This document shows positions 8,149 through 17,211 of a stretch of 64,000 bases of DNA, piece by piece. The position numbers and the translations under genes are program-made. The DNA is from a virus. Within the stretch, counting starts at the first letter, position 1. Each line of letters opens with the position of its first letter. The notes beneath the pieces are model-generated. The model had not been told where the DNA came from. It searched no databases and was given only the letters and a program-made list of their open reading frames with translations. The stretch covers positions 1 to 64,000 of the IMG/VR virus record IMGVR_UViG_3300045977_000067. The stretch is one strand, 5' to 3'.

Positions 8149-11100
8149 TTACCTTACCCCACCTAAACTCGGTCGATCATCCCGATTAGATTTAAACGAT
8201 TGTGTGTTCTTCTTCTCTGGCGCGAAGAACATCTTATCTATTTGCAGTCCACCAGGCACTAAACTGCGCAGAACTGTTCTAGGTAAACTTGTACCTTCTT
8301 CACCAATTAATGCTCGGCCCATACTCGAAATAAATCCCGCTGTTGGTCCTCCGAGCTGCCCGCCTCGAACTTTCAGCGAACTAGCAAATGGAATAATCTT
8401 AGCCGCCTCACCCAACGTACTACCAAGCCCAAGCTCAACGAGATAACTTAACTCGCTCTGATTCGGCTCAGGTCCACGCAATAATGTCCGTGTAAATGCT
8501 AAAGGCGGATTTGGCAGAGGTGATGTACCCTCGCCCATATCTTCCATTAGGAAGTTGAGTATAGTTCCAGCACCAAGAAACTTTAGCACATTACCCACCA
8601 CCTGTTTATTGGTCATATTTTTGTTAGCTATACCCAACACTTGACTGGTTATCATATCATAATTATTAATCGCAAATGTTTGAAACTGCGTTAGTGCACG
8701 ACCCCACTGCTTACGTTGAATTGGAGCACGCTCACCGCGAAGTGCACTGCCTTGAGTTAGCGTAACTGCATCGTCCGCTATATTAAATGCAGCTTCGCCA
8801 GTTTTACCCGCCTTCAGCGCGAAATCATATCCAACATCCCAACTAATATCTGCAGCAATTTGGTCAGTAAATCTAAGCCCCCGTGTACCTACATCACCAA
8901 GGTATGTGCTAGCTCGCTGTGCGGCCTCTCCTGCGCGTCGAGTCAATCTATTCTGCTGGAGTAAATTTTCTAATACTCCCGCGCCAGCTTCATCAAAGTA
9001 TATATCCGGATTACGCACGTCCAAACTTTTAGAATGTTCCCGCCTAAATTTCATCTTAGGATGACCCGGCGTAGCTAAATCGGCCATATATCCCAATGTA
9101 GCTTGGATTGTTCTACCATAACCATACAGCTGCCCTGTGTTTAGCAGGCCCAATGGCTGAATAGCTATGGAAGATATATTACCTGCTATTTGCGAATTAC
9201 CTAAACTTCGACCAATTGAGAATAGTATACTGTTCCAGGGTGATGGAATAGATTGTTCAGGCTTACCTGCGATGTGATTATTCCACTCACTTATCACCTT
9301 GTACAGTTCAGGCTTCTCCACCGACATACGCCAAGTATTACCCGTAGTTGGATCAATAATAGGCGTGTCGATTAATTCGTGCACTTTAGCTACGAATGGA
9401 CCCAAGTGTATTTGTCGCAGCGCATAATCTACATAATTCTCTAGTATATCAAACACGTTCATCTCAGCTGGAAATACACCACCTCGCCTAGTACGCTCCA
9501 TTGGAAATGGGGTGTTCTTTAAATTTGCGAAGCGTTGGTTCTGCAAAGCTGCAGTGTCCTCAACAATGCTAGTTTTTATACCAAATGCTTCATCTAAATT
9601 AGTCGCACGCATATGAGTAATATAGTGTGTTACATAGTCCATCGGACCTCGACCGGTATTAGATCTCACTTCCTGTGCACGTCCAAACAAATCGTCGAAT
9701 ATACCCCGAACAAATGCTTCAACAGTTAATTCCTTTGCTGTAATTGGTCGAGGTTCTACATTCGATTCAATTAAAAGATCAATCGAACCTTCATTCAAGA
9801 ACATATCCGCCCCAATTGCGCGCTGTTGTTCCTCAGAGAATTGGCGTCGGATACGCTTAATTGCCTTCATATAATCTGCGCGATCCTTAATTAAATTTTG
9901 CTCCACTCCTCTATACGCATGTACAATATCACCCTGACCAGCGGCAAGTAGCTTACGTGCTAAAGTCTGGAAACTTTCAGGCCGAGTCACCTTCTGAAAA
10001 TTAGTTAGCTGTGCTCGCGGAGTTAAATCATCTACCGAAGCTACCGCAAACCAATCGTTAAAATAAATCTCTGGTCTGTGCGTACCATCAACTTCGCCTT
10101 TCGTACGCTTTATAACAAAGTCTCCGCGTAGCGAAGCCTCACTATCGAAGCCCATATTATTTAGGCTCATGTAAGGCTTAGGCGGAGGTGATTGCGATGA
10201 TCTATTGTACTCCTCATAGATGGCTTTTTGGATTTCATTTAATCTTGGGTCGCGCCTAATTATTTGCATTATATCTTTACCAAATCGAATCGCATCATTC
10301 TTCAATTCATTAAATGCCATACGCTGCTCTGGACCAATACCACCAGGATAAAATGCACCGAGAGTAGTTTCATCAGGCGTGGGGACTAAATTTTTAATCG
10401 ACCGAAGTATTTGGTTATACGTGCGTCGATTCGGTGTTTCAATCTGGTCAGTGTGATACTTTAAAGCTCGGCGGTAAAGTTCACCAAGTTTAGGCGGCAA
10501 CTCCGCGCTAATATCTACACGATTCTCTAAATTCTGTTTGATTTGCTCATAAGTGTATGGGATAGTTTCGTGCTCGCCTGAAGCAACATATTCTGCACGT
10601 TGCTGTTGAGTTAAATCCTTGGGTTGGCTCAAGTTACCGTCATTTAATTTTGCCGTTGCTTCAGTCAACCCGGTTGAATGATTACGCAGATAGTTCTGAG
10701 CATAGCTTGCTAGAGCTTCCGGAGTTTGCGGTATCTTACTAGACTCCGCACTCATAGCATTAAATTGTTGTTCAGTTAACTCGATTCCCTTTTGGCGTAA
10801 AAAGCGCGCTATAACTAAATCTGGTTGAGGTACGCCATTAATAGCCGTAGCATTTCGCTGATATTCTTGGAATCGCGTAGGAGTTACAACTGCTTCAGTT
10901 GCAGGAGCACTAATTTCCGAACGTAGAGTTTCTGGTTTAACGCTCAACCTTTCCGCAATACCTTGTATCATACTGCGCGCATCATTACGTTCACGTAGCG
11001 GCGCATTAGGATCATTCAATATTCTATTTGCTTCATCGAGTACACCTTGCTGTTCAGGAGTAATTTTATTCGCTATAAGTTCCGGGCCAACTAAACCTGT

Positions 11101-13335
11101 CTTTTGTATCCGCGCACGAAGTGTCTTTACAGCAAGATCAGTTGAAGCGGCAGTATCATCTAAGAATCTGCGCGCCTCTGCCAGCGCTGTTTCACTATTG
11201 GGATTTCTAAATAATGCGTCTAGTATATCACGTGCGCGTGTAGCAAAATCACCTTGACGTGTAGGTAACACAGGTTCACTCGGAGCCACGGGCCTGGAAG
11301 GAGGTTCTTCAACTATAGTACGCGGTATAGTTGGTGCAGCTTGCCGTGGTCTACCAACAACAGTTTGACGCATAGCAGGTAAAAAATCAGCTATGTATTG
11401 TTCTTCCACGCCTAACTTACGCAATCCCGCCTCGACATTACCAGGGACAGCTCGAAGAGCTTCGCGTTTTAAATCGCTCAATGCAGCACCACGAGTTTGT
11501 AACGTACTATCATTGCTAAGTAAAACATCAAGCGCGTCGCTAACTACTTGCTCAGGAGTACGCACTCTGGTTGGTATGCGCTCACCAGCTAAAGGTGCCG
11601 CAGCTCCAGTTGGCGCAGTTGGAGTAGGCGTAGGTGTTGGTGTAGGTTCAACTGGTAAAGGTTCCGGTGGTGGTTCAGGCGGACGTTCGCTGGGTAATAT
11701 ATTCCGCATGCGCGGTTCAAGTCGAGCAACAATTGCCTCATCTAATCCAAGTTTATCTAATCCACCCGCCTCTTGAGCACGCAACTGCAACTCACGCATA
11801 GCACCAAGGCGTGCTTGTGCAGAGTAACGTTGGTCATAAATCCGCTCAGCTAATTGCTGAGGATTTAATTGATTAGCTACCGGAGTAAAATCTTCAACCG
11901 TCATACCGCGCACAGGAGTACGACCAGTAACAGTTTGTATTGGTTGAATATCAGGCAAGTCTAAAGCCGCATTTAATACTGTATTAAACATTGGACCAAA
12001 ATCACGTATAATATCATCGGGTAAGCCAAGTCCACGCAGGCCCGCTTCTAAATTTCCTGGACTAGTTACATTAGCTTCACGCATTATCCGCCGCGCCGCG
12101 TTCATCTGTGCGCTTGGCGGTTGATTCGGATCCATCATAACATCAAACGCATCTAAAATATAATTAGAGAACATTCCAGGTGGACGAGCACGCGGTACCG
12201 CAGATTCAATTGGCGGTAAAACTTCAGGTTCAGTAGGTACAGTTGGTACAGCACGCCTAGGCTGGTCTGGTACGTTGCGTCGTGTTACTGATATATCACG
12301 GAGTCGCGGGGTAAGGTAATTAATAGTTGTTTCACCATAACCAAGCTCGGCTAATCTCTCCGCTGTAGTACCAGGCGATGTAGCGTTATAAATTGCACCT
12401 TTAAGTTGGCGTAAATTTTGTGTTAATTGCATTCCACGCAACTCGCCACCCTGAAGTTCATCTAAAAGCGGATCAATTATTCCACGCGCCGCCATTAAAG
12501 CATCTGCTCGAATATTTCCAGTGATTAAATTTTGTTCCCGAGTTCGTAATGTACCAAGTAAACGGTTCCTAGCTGCAGTTAATTCTTCTTGACTAATTTT
12601 AGAAAGAAGTTCGTTAGTATTAGCTTGTATTCTTACATTATCACCTAACTCCATAGCTTGCATTAAATCAATCGCAGCGCGCCTGTTAGCTCTATGTACA
12701 CGACCGAACGCACGATCAGTAAGAATCATCGCAGCAATTTCAACACCAGCACCAACTGCACCAGCAATTTCAGGCGAAAAGCCAAGATCAATTGCTTTCT
12801 TAGATGCAGCAGTTGCCGCGCCTTGAACTAACGCAATTGGTGCGAGTGCTATATCCGATCCAATTTGGCCTAATCTAGTACGCGGTTGGTACGTATATTG
12901 TTGCGTAATATTTTCAAACGGAGCAATATCGGGTGTATCGGGTAAAGATAGTGCGCCTTCATCATACAAGCGTTTTAAATAACTTAGTGCGCTACCCACA
13001 CTACCAGCTACATATGCAGCACCACCAGTTAATGCCTGCGCACCAACTTCAGCATACGGATTAAACCTCAGCGCACCCAGTGGTTGCGCGCGTGAAGGTA
13101 AAACAGTACTTATTGCTTGACCAGCTGCGGCTGGTATATCACGTATAGCTTGGGGAACAGTAAACGAAGTTTTAGGCGCTTGAGGAAGCTGGATATCTTT
13201 ATTTAACTCTAAATTATATAAAGCTCGCTCTACAAGTTGCGCTTCTTCATCATCAAATACGCTTGGTGGTTGGGTGGTCTTTCTATTCATTCGTTCAAAT
13301 ATTACACTTTCTAAACTTGGAAATACAGTTGCCAT
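8149..13335 (-). CDS. Giant internal virion (DNA-ejection type) protein, phage A
   Basis: 1728 residues. It shares its C-terminal third with phage B 52285-57822 (MHELI.T..DP.TG.TW; FTDQIAADISWDVGYDFA; ALTQFQTFAINNYD), a pattern typical of very large podovirus virion proteins. Hydrophobic stretches occur near 90-120, 175-205 and 1560-1580. Residues about 310-690 hold four divergent copies of a helical unit ending in GLRxLGxxxxxIxxxxPxxxxxV, separated by Pro/Thr-rich linkers. No enzymatic motif is certain. The role in genome ejection is inferred from size, partners and position. Start ATG 13335. Confidence 0.8.
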   Translation of the reverse strand: MATVFPSLESVIFERMNRKTTQPPSVFDDEEAQLVERALYNLELNKDIQLPQAPKTSFTVPQAIRDIPAAAGQAISTVLPSRAQPLGALRFNPYAEVGAQALTGGAAYVAGSVGSALSYLKRLYDEGALSLPDTPDIAPFENITQQYTYQPRTRLGQIGSDIALAPIALVQGAATAASKKAIDLGFSPEIAGAVGAGVEIAAMILTDRAFGRVHRANRRAAIDLMQAMELGDNVRIQANTNELLSKISQEELTAARNRLLGTLRTREQNLITGNIRADALMAARGIIDPLLDELQGGELRGMQLTQNLRQLKGAIYNATSPGTTAERLAELGYGETTINYLTPRLRDISVTRRNVPDQPRRAVPTVPTEPEVLPPIESAVPRARPPGMFSNYILDAFDVMMDPNQPPSAQMNAARRIMREANVTSPGNLEAGLRGLGLPDDIIRDFGPMFNTVLNAALDLPDIQPIQTVTGRTPVRGMTVEDFTPVANQLNPQQLAERIYDQRYSAQARLGAMRELQLRAQEAGGLDKLGLDEAIVARLEPRMRNILPSERPPEPPPEPLPVEPTPTPTPTPTAPTGAAAPLAGERIPTRVRTPEQVVSDALDVLLSNDSTLQTRGAALSDLKREALRAVPGNVEAGLRKLGVEEQYIADFLPAMRQTVVGRPRQAAPTIPRTIVEEPPSRPVAPSEPVLPTRQGDFATRARDILDALFRNPNSETALAEARRFLDDTAASTDLAVKTLRARIQKTGLVGPELIANKITPEQQGVLDEANRILNDPNAPLRERNDARSMIQGIAERLSVKPETLRSEISAPATEAVVTPTRFQEYQRNATAINGVPQPDLVIARFLRQKGIELTEQQFNAMSAESSKIPQTPEALASYAQNYLRNHSTGLTEATAKLNDGNLSQPKDLTQQQRAEYVASGEHETIPYTYEQIKQNLENRVDISAELPPKLGELYRRALKYHTDQIETPNRRTYNQILRSIKNLVPTPDETTLGAFYPGGIGPEQRMAFNELKNDAIRFGKDIMQIIRRDPRLNEIQKAIYEEYNRSSQSPPPKPYMSLNNMGFDSEASLRGDFVIKRTKGEVDGTHRPEIYFNDWFAVASVDDLTPRAQLTNFQKVTRPESFQTLARKLLAAGQGDIVHAYRGVEQNLIKDRADYMKAIKRIRRQFSEEQQRAIGADMFLNEGSIDLLIESNVEPRPITAKELTVEAFVRGIFDDLFGRAQEVRSNTGRGPMDYVTHYITHMRATNLDEAFGIKTSIVEDTAALQNQRFANLKNTPFPMERTRRGGVFPAEMNVFDILENYVDYALRQIHLGPFVAKVHELIDTPIIDPTTGNTWRMSVEKPELYKVISEWNNHIAGKPEQSIPSPWNSILFSIGRSLGNSQIAGNISSIAIQPLGLLNTGQLYGYGRTIQATLGYMADLATPGHPKMKFRREHSKSLDVRNPDIYFDEAGAGVLENLLQQNRLTRRAGEAAQRASTYLGDVGTRGLRFTDQIAADISWDVGYDFALKAGKTGEAAFNIADDAVTLTQGSALRGERAPIQRKQWGRALTQFQTFAINNYDMITSQVLGIANKNMTNKQVVGNVLKFLGAGTILNFLMEDMGEGTSPLPNPPLAFTRTLLRGPEPNQSELSYLVELGLGSTLGEAAKIIPFASSLKVRGGQLGGPTAGFISSMGRALIGEEGTSLPRTVLRSLVPGGLQIDKMFFAPEKKNTQSFKSNRDDRPSLGGVR

Positions 13336-13368
13336 ATTAGCACCTTACATTTTTAATGTTTCGCACCA

Positions 13369-13525
13369 AGGGGTCCCCCGTAATTTGCTTTGCTGCTTGA
13401 CAAGCGAGTCGCACAGTTATATTGCCAGCAAGGCGCCTCCTTCGATCGTCGCCCCAGCTGGCAATCGTAACTGTGCTTGCGCTAACGCTTCCTCGCTTGT
13501 AAAGCATCGCAAATTACGAGCCCCT
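13369..13525. repeat. Long stepped inverted repeat (structured intergenic element), phage A
   Basis: One long interrupted hairpin. Arms pair in order: AGGGG/CCCCT, GTAATTTGC (13380-13388)/GCAAATTAC (13509-13517), GCTTgACAAGCGA/TCGCTTGTaAAGC, GCACAGTTA/TAACTGTGC and TTGCCAGC/GCTGGCAA, with small internal loops. The right side is followed by two reversed phage-A sites. It fills the gap upstream of the giant protein gene. Same architecture as the phage B elements, different sequence. Confidence 0.8.
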
Positions 13526-13556
13526 AAGTGCTACACGCTGGAATAAAATCAGCGAA

Positions 13557-13576
13557 TTAAAATTTTATCACTGGAA
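13557..13576 (-). promoter_or_regulatory. Phage-A palindromic site 3 (reverse)
   Basis: On the minus strand TTCCAGTGATAAAATTTTAA, one base different from site 1. Lies in the gap between the giant protein gene and the frameshift product gene. Confidence 0.7.
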
Positions 13577-13638
13577 CCTGTTCACCAAAGGTGAACACCG
13601 TGGGCGGGGTGCCGTGCAAGCACATAAAGTCCTCGCAA

Positions 13639-13658
13639 TTAAAATTTTATCAATGCAG
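13639..13658 (-). promoter_or_regulatory. Phage-A palindromic site 4 (reverse, divergent)
   Basis: Minus strand ends in GATAAAATTTTAA like site 3, but its left part is CTGCATT rather than TTCCAGT. It abuts the stop codon at 13660. Divergent copy. Confidence 0.55.
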
Positions 13659-13659
13659 G

Positions 13660-14577
13660 CTAATCGCGTAATTCCTTCGGCGCTGGTTGCTTGGCCATAT
13701 CTTCCCAAACATGGAGTAAAAACTCCTGAAAACTTCTCCCGCCACGCAATTGCCTATTATTAAACATAATCATTAGTTCGCGTGCGGTTAACTGCTCTAT
13801 CGCGTCAGTACCGGGCTTCTTTAGTTTAGGCAACGGAATTTTTACAGCAGTACCAGGTGCGCGTCCAGCAAATGGATTATACGCATTTGGATTAAATACG
13901 CTACGCCCACCCACTTTTGGTAAGTACGCGTAATCCGCCCTTGAGCGAGTGTTAAATATATTTGCCTGTGATGTTACATCTTCCCCCTCTTTAGGATTTT
14001 GTATTATACCCTCCGCTTTAGCCGCCTGATCTTCATCGCGCTGTATATCTTCACGCTCTTGTCGCTGTATTTGATTGCGCTGGAATTCGGTTAATCCACC
14101 ACTCTCACCACGCGACCCCAGAGAACGAATTAGCGCTTCGAGATACTGCGTCGAAGGTACTTTGAATTTACGCCCTTGATCGTCTTCTAGTTCAATAGTG
14201 GCTTTACCTTGCTCAATATCTTGGCGTAATTTATTTATCTCCTCCACTAGTTTCTCTTTAGGCAAGGTGCCCAACATTTTAGCCAGTTCAACTCTTTGCC
14301 GAGATTCAGCCGCTTGAGCATTACGCAGATCAGTTTCAGCTTGTTGTGCTTCAGCAGCACCAGGCATAAGCTGGCGTAACCTCTCGGCCTGCTGCTCGTC
14401 AAGCAATCCCGCATCTTCGAGCCTATTAATCTGTGCCATATTAACGCCAGCATCAAACAAACTACCCACGCTCCTCTGGCGTAATTGTTCTAACGCTATA
14501 TCACGCGAAGCAACTTGGTTAATTTGTTCTGGTGTAAGCCCGGCTACAGATACGCTTCCTGCACCCGGGCCAGCTAA
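13660..14577 (-). CDS. Virion protein, -1 frameshift extension of the upstream gene, phage A
   Basis: Open from the slippery site, giving 305 residues read in the -1 frame after CCCTTTT. No well-placed ribosome site or ATG is seen at its beginning; the first usable GTG (14469) has AGGAG only one base away. Phage B has the same arrangement (58072-59100), with matching peptides across the overlap (PFL..PG...VAGLTPEQ versus PFL..PG...LAGLNPEQ). Mainly helical, Gln/Glu/Arg-rich (EFQRNQIQRQEREDIQRDEDQ), ending in a compact C-terminal region (LTARELMIMFNNRQ). Likely made as a fusion with 14574-15683 and part of the ejection machinery beside the giant protein (inference). Confidence 0.75.
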   Translation of the reverse strand, partial: LAGPGAGSVSVAGLTPEQINQVASRDIALEQLRQRSVGSLFDAGVNMAQINRLEDAGLLDEQQAERLRQLMPGAAEAQQAETDLRNAQAAESRQRVELAKMLGTLPKEKLVEEINKLRQDIEQGKATIELEDDQGRKFKVPSTQYLEALIRSLGSRGESGGLTEFQRNQIQRQEREDIQRDEDQAAKAEGIIQNPKEGEDVTSQANIFNTRSRADYAYLPKVGGRSVFNPNAYNPFAGRAPGTAVKIPLPKLKKPGTDAIEQLTARELMIMFNNRQLRGGRSFQEFLLHVWEDMAKQPAPKELRD

Positions 14578-14583
14578 AAAGGG
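14538..14583 (-). promoter_or_regulatory. Programmed -1 frameshift signal, phage A
   Basis: Minus strand: slippery heptamer C-CCT-TTT (14583-14577) in the correct phase, directly followed by the TAG stop of the upstream gene. After a 6-base spacer comes a stem CCGGGC/GCCCGG type pairing (14565-14570 with 14538-14543) with a 21-base loop. Slippage yields ...P-F-L-A-G-P-G.... The same signal is conserved in phage B. Confidence 0.8.
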
Positions 14584-15683
14584 ATTACGTCTCGTAAATC
14601 TGGAATAGTTTGCGAGCGTCTGCGCGGTGTTGGCAACAAAGCTTGCGCGTTTGGCGGTAACACCATTCCACCTCCACCACTAATTACCGGCTGTTCTACT
14701 GGACGCTCTGCACGTTGAGGTACTTGGCGTTGTGGTGGGTTAGATAATGCAGTTATAGCTTGTTGCATTGGTATGCGTGAGGGTATTGGTGATTGGCTTG
14801 GGCCTAATGGTGCATCACCGCCAGGGAAAAGTTCGCGCTGTGCAGTTACAACTTCGGGCTCTAACATTTGCGGAACATCTGTAGGCGCCTGTAGCGATTC
14901 AGTCTGCATAGCTATACGTCGAATAGGCGCGCCAGTTGGACTAACTTCAGTAGTAGGTCCCTCAGTACCATAATATCTTTGATTATTAGGCCGCGGTGGT
15001 AAAGGTGCTGGCTCTATTCCAGGTACAGGTAGTGGAATTGGTACGGGTGGTGTAGGCTGAGTTGGTACGTACATTTGTGGTGTAGGTTGTACACCTCGAG
15101 TTTGTCCGCGAAACTGCGCTACACGCTCTGGATCTGCATTAGTTATTGTTCTTCCAGCAGGCATATCAGGTTCCATTGGTGGCATAATTCTATTTCGCAT
15201 CACATCAGGTTCGCCAGTGCTAACTGGCCTTCCTTGCATATCAGTTTGTTTAATTGGTTGATCTGGATCATTCGCCAAATTTCCTTTAATTGTCACGCTA
15301 CGATCTGGATTTACTTGTGCCGAAGTTGGCCCCATTTCACCTTTTGGACCCATTGGTCCCCAGCCTCGTAGTATTCTAAATAACTCTTCGTTACGCGCAC
15401 TGTAATTTTTCATTTGTTCGTTATAAGCGCGCTCAGCCGCTTGAGCATTACTGTAGTTTATCGTAGCCCGGCCCAATATTCCGCCTGCGCCACGCGGATC
15501 CATTTCAGCACCAATTCCAGCTATCATTTGAATCAAATATGGATTAATCCGTCCTTCTGGTGTTAGCAACCAATCTGGGTATGAACGTTGCTCATAAAAA
15601 TATGGCGTAGTATCGGGAGTTGGTTGGGGTGGTGGCGCGGTAGGAATAAGTTGACCTTCTGGATTTACTGTAACTAATGCCAT
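14574..15683 (-). CDS. Virion protein with Pro-rich tail, frameshift donor, phage A
   Basis: 369 residues, ATG 15683. Residues about 30-115 include a conserved helical segment shared with phage B 59094-59654 (IQMIAGIGAEMDPRGAGGILGRATINYSNAQAAERA versus LANMGRQMDPEGAGGVIGTAAANMISSKAAQSA; quoted pieces only share the pattern). The middle is a long low-complexity Pro/Thr/Gln region absent from the shorter B protein. It ends in DVIPF at the slippery site, so two products are expected: this 369-residue form and a fusion of about 674 residues. Function unknown; grouped with ejection proteins by position. Confidence 0.75.
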   Translation of the reverse strand: MALVTVNPEGQLIPTAPPPQPTPDTTPYFYEQRSYPDWLLTPEGRINPYLIQMIAGIGAEMDPRGAGGILGRATINYSNAQAAERAYNEQMKNYSARNEELFRILRGWGPMGPKGEMGPTSAQVNPDRSVTIKGNLANDPDQPIKQTDMQGRPVSTGEPDVMRNRIMPPMEPDMPAGRTITNADPERVAQFRGQTRGVQPTPQMYVPTQPTPPVPIPLPVPGIEPAPLPPRPNNQRYYGTEGPTTEVSPTGAPIRRIAMQTESLQAPTDVPQMLEPEVVTAQRELFPGGDAPLGPSQSPIPSRIPMQQAITALSNPPQRQVPQRAERPVEQPVISGGGGMVLPPNAQALLPTPRRRSQTIPDLRDVIPF

Positions 15684-15694
15684 CGCGAGTTTCC

Positions 15695-15714
15695 TTCCAG
15701 TGTTAAAATTTTAA
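15695..15714 (+). promoter_or_regulatory. Phage-A palindromic site 5
   Basis: TTCCAGTGTTAAAATTTTAA, 11 bases upstream of the start codon at 15683 (gene on minus strand). Confidence 0.75.
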
Positions 15715-15876
15715 TTCGGGGGCACATCTCCGATATACGATACAATGAGCCGCAGGCGATAACCTCCCATTCCTACGAGCACCGATATACCGGAGGAGCA
15801 CCTTGCACGAAGTGCCGGGGCGACGATTGAACTTTCTACGTTTACACCTTACCAACTGGCGCTACGCGCAACTAAA
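15715..15876. repeat. Structured intergenic region, phage A
   Basis: GC-rich gap with weaker self-complementarity than the other elements: CCGATATA near 15733 can pair with TATACCGG near 15790 with one mismatch, and GCAC-gaa-GTGC forms a small hairpin near 15808. I see no gene in it. Probably a degenerate member of the stepped inverted-repeat family. Confidence 0.4.
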
Positions 15877-16179
15877 TTAAATAATACTTTCTACAAGTAA
15901 TTCGCCTTTATCTGAGTGTCCCTTGTACGGAGGTATTTCTAAATAAAGTTGCCAAATGTAAATTCCGGTAATATTAAGCACTCCTGCTTCCACTACATAA
16001 TACACTCGACCATCGCTGCCATCAGTCTGAAAACTTAGTGGCTTAGTTACAGAAGTTAAATCGGGTTTAAGTAATTTAACTTCCTTTACTGTAGCTAAAC
16101 TAATATCCGCGATGTTTATATCGTCATAGATAGTCCATCGCATTACTACACCTACATCTTCCTCACGTAATTCGAGCAA
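15877..16179 (-). CDS. Small Ig-like fibre/baseplate accessory protein, phage A
   Basis: 100 residues, homologous to phage B 59878-60183: both have GRVYYVVEAGVLN-type and WQLYL/WQLYV strands. The pattern (linear term, LLKPDLT, strand, then GxYxWQLY) resembles the small beta-sandwich N-terminal domain of BppU-like baseplate proteins. Probably a virion surface or fibre adaptor. The ATG at 16179 lies inside the end of the preceding gene. Confidence 0.65.
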   Translation of the reverse strand: MLELREEDVGVVMRWTIYDDINIADISLATVKEVKLLKPDLTSVTKPLSFQTDGSDGRVYYVVEAGVLNITGIYIWQLYLEIPPYKGHSDKGELLVESII

Positions 16180-16633
16180 TTGCTACCTCCTCTTCTTTGT
16201 CCACTATAGTGGACAAACTTAATTCCAAATTTGCTCTAGCAATTAGTTCTGGCTCAAAACTAAGTAAAACTTTACAAGAAATTTGCGTAGTAATATTTGC
16301 CAATAATTCCGGCTCGAAATCTAAATATACCTCGAAGTCTAAATAAAATACTTTATGTCCAAGTGCTCCACCATTTAACTCAAAGTTTAATCTAATCGGA
16401 TCAACATAGATAATATTCCGTGTACTTACTTGTGCTACACCTGTAAGATGAAGTTCTAAGTATATTGGCGAAGCATAAATAATGCTCGGTTGTTGGACTT
16501 GACCAACACCAGTTACAGTAAAATTAAGTCGTATTGGACTTGCGCTAACTATTACCGCAGTACCTATAAAGCCAAATCCATGTGTAACGATGTACTGTGG
16601 TGCACCAAGTTTAGTAACAATATTCGCTAACAT
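16163..16633 (-). CDS. Beta-repeat virion protein, phage A
   Basis: 156 residues. The first 20 resemble the start of phage B 60185-60463 (short YIVT segments). Three imperfect repeats follow (ASPIRLNFTVTGVGQV, ASPIYLELHLTGVAQV, VDPIRLNFELNGG), then two copies of a FEPELLA/FEPELIA unit. The B version has 92 residues and lacks these repeats. Unknown function; likely a structural spacer near fibre genes. Confidence 0.6.
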   Translation of the reverse strand: MLANIVTKLGAPQYIVTHGFGFIGTAVIVSASPIRLNFTVTGVGQVQQPSIIYASPIYLELHLTGVAQVSTRNIIYVDPIRLNFELNGGALGHKVFYLDFEVYLDFEPELLANITTQISCKVLLSFEPELIARANLELSLSTIVDKEEEVAIARIT

Positions 16634-16647
16634 AAAAGTAAAGTATC

Positions 16648-16667
16648 TTCCAGTGTTAAAATTTTAA
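16648..16667 (+). promoter_or_regulatory. Phage-A palindromic site 6
   Basis: TTCCAGTGTTAAAATTTTAA just upstream of the start of 16163-16633 (minus gene). Last site of this type in the window. Confidence 0.75.
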
Positions 16668-16675
16668 ATCCGAGC

Positions 16676-17209
16676 TTAGCTCGTTCTTATTCGTTGGAGT
16701 GGCGTTGTGCTACTGTCCATAGTAAATATCATTGCATCTGTAGCACCATCTAATCTCTTCGCATTTATTGTCGTACCTGAAATTATGAATTGAGCCACTG
16801 CAGAATAAATCATAAATAACATTTGGTCGCGAGTCGGCGCGGTCCCGTCAGGGGCATATGCTTCGATCATTTGCGTTGTGCCTAAATTTTGATAATCGCT
16901 TGCGAACAGCATGTTCGCAGGTGCATCAAAAAATACGTAGCCATCACCCCATTCAAACTCGGGATCACTCCACACAACTTGTATTTTATCTGCAGTCATT
17001 TCAATTGCGCTTAGTGTAACTGTTATACATCCCGAACCTGCAGGTGCTTCGCTTGGTAACGTAGCTAAATTAGCTAACGTACCAGCATCTTTACTTATCT
17101 TAAAATCGCCCGCAGTAATTGTTGGTGTTTTTTTAATTCTACCTGGATTCGCTGAATCCAATAAACTTATATTGAATGAGTAACTTACCCCGCGCTGCGG
17201 AAGTGGCAT
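16676..17209 (-). CDS. Conserved virion-module protein, phage A
   Basis: 177 residues from ATG 17209 (AAGGA upstream). Strongly similar to phage B 60463-61005: both have RIKKTPTI.AGDFKISKDAG, AGSGCITV.LSA.EMTADKI, EWGDG.VFFDAP and end in QRIRTS. Predicted beta-rich N-terminal domain (Ig/baseplate-like) plus a helical segment (DQMLFMIYSAVAQF). Probably a fibre-attachment or host-contact protein. Among the best-conserved proteins between the two phages. Confidence 0.7.
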   Translation of the reverse strand: MPLPQRGVSYSFNISLLDSANPGRIKKTPTITAGDFKISKDAGTLANLATLPSEAPAGSGCITVTLSAIEMTADKIQVVWSDPEFEWGDGYVFFDAPANMLFASDYQNLGTTQMIEAYAPDGTAPTRDQMLFMIYSAVAQFIISGTTINAKRLDGATDAMIFTMDSSTTPLQRIRTS

Positions 17210-17211
17210 AA

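Noticed and set aside
11393-11776. Open frame on the plus strand inside the giant protein gene
   Set aside because: Shadow of the Pro/Thr-rich coding region; no ribosome site and low-complexity product.
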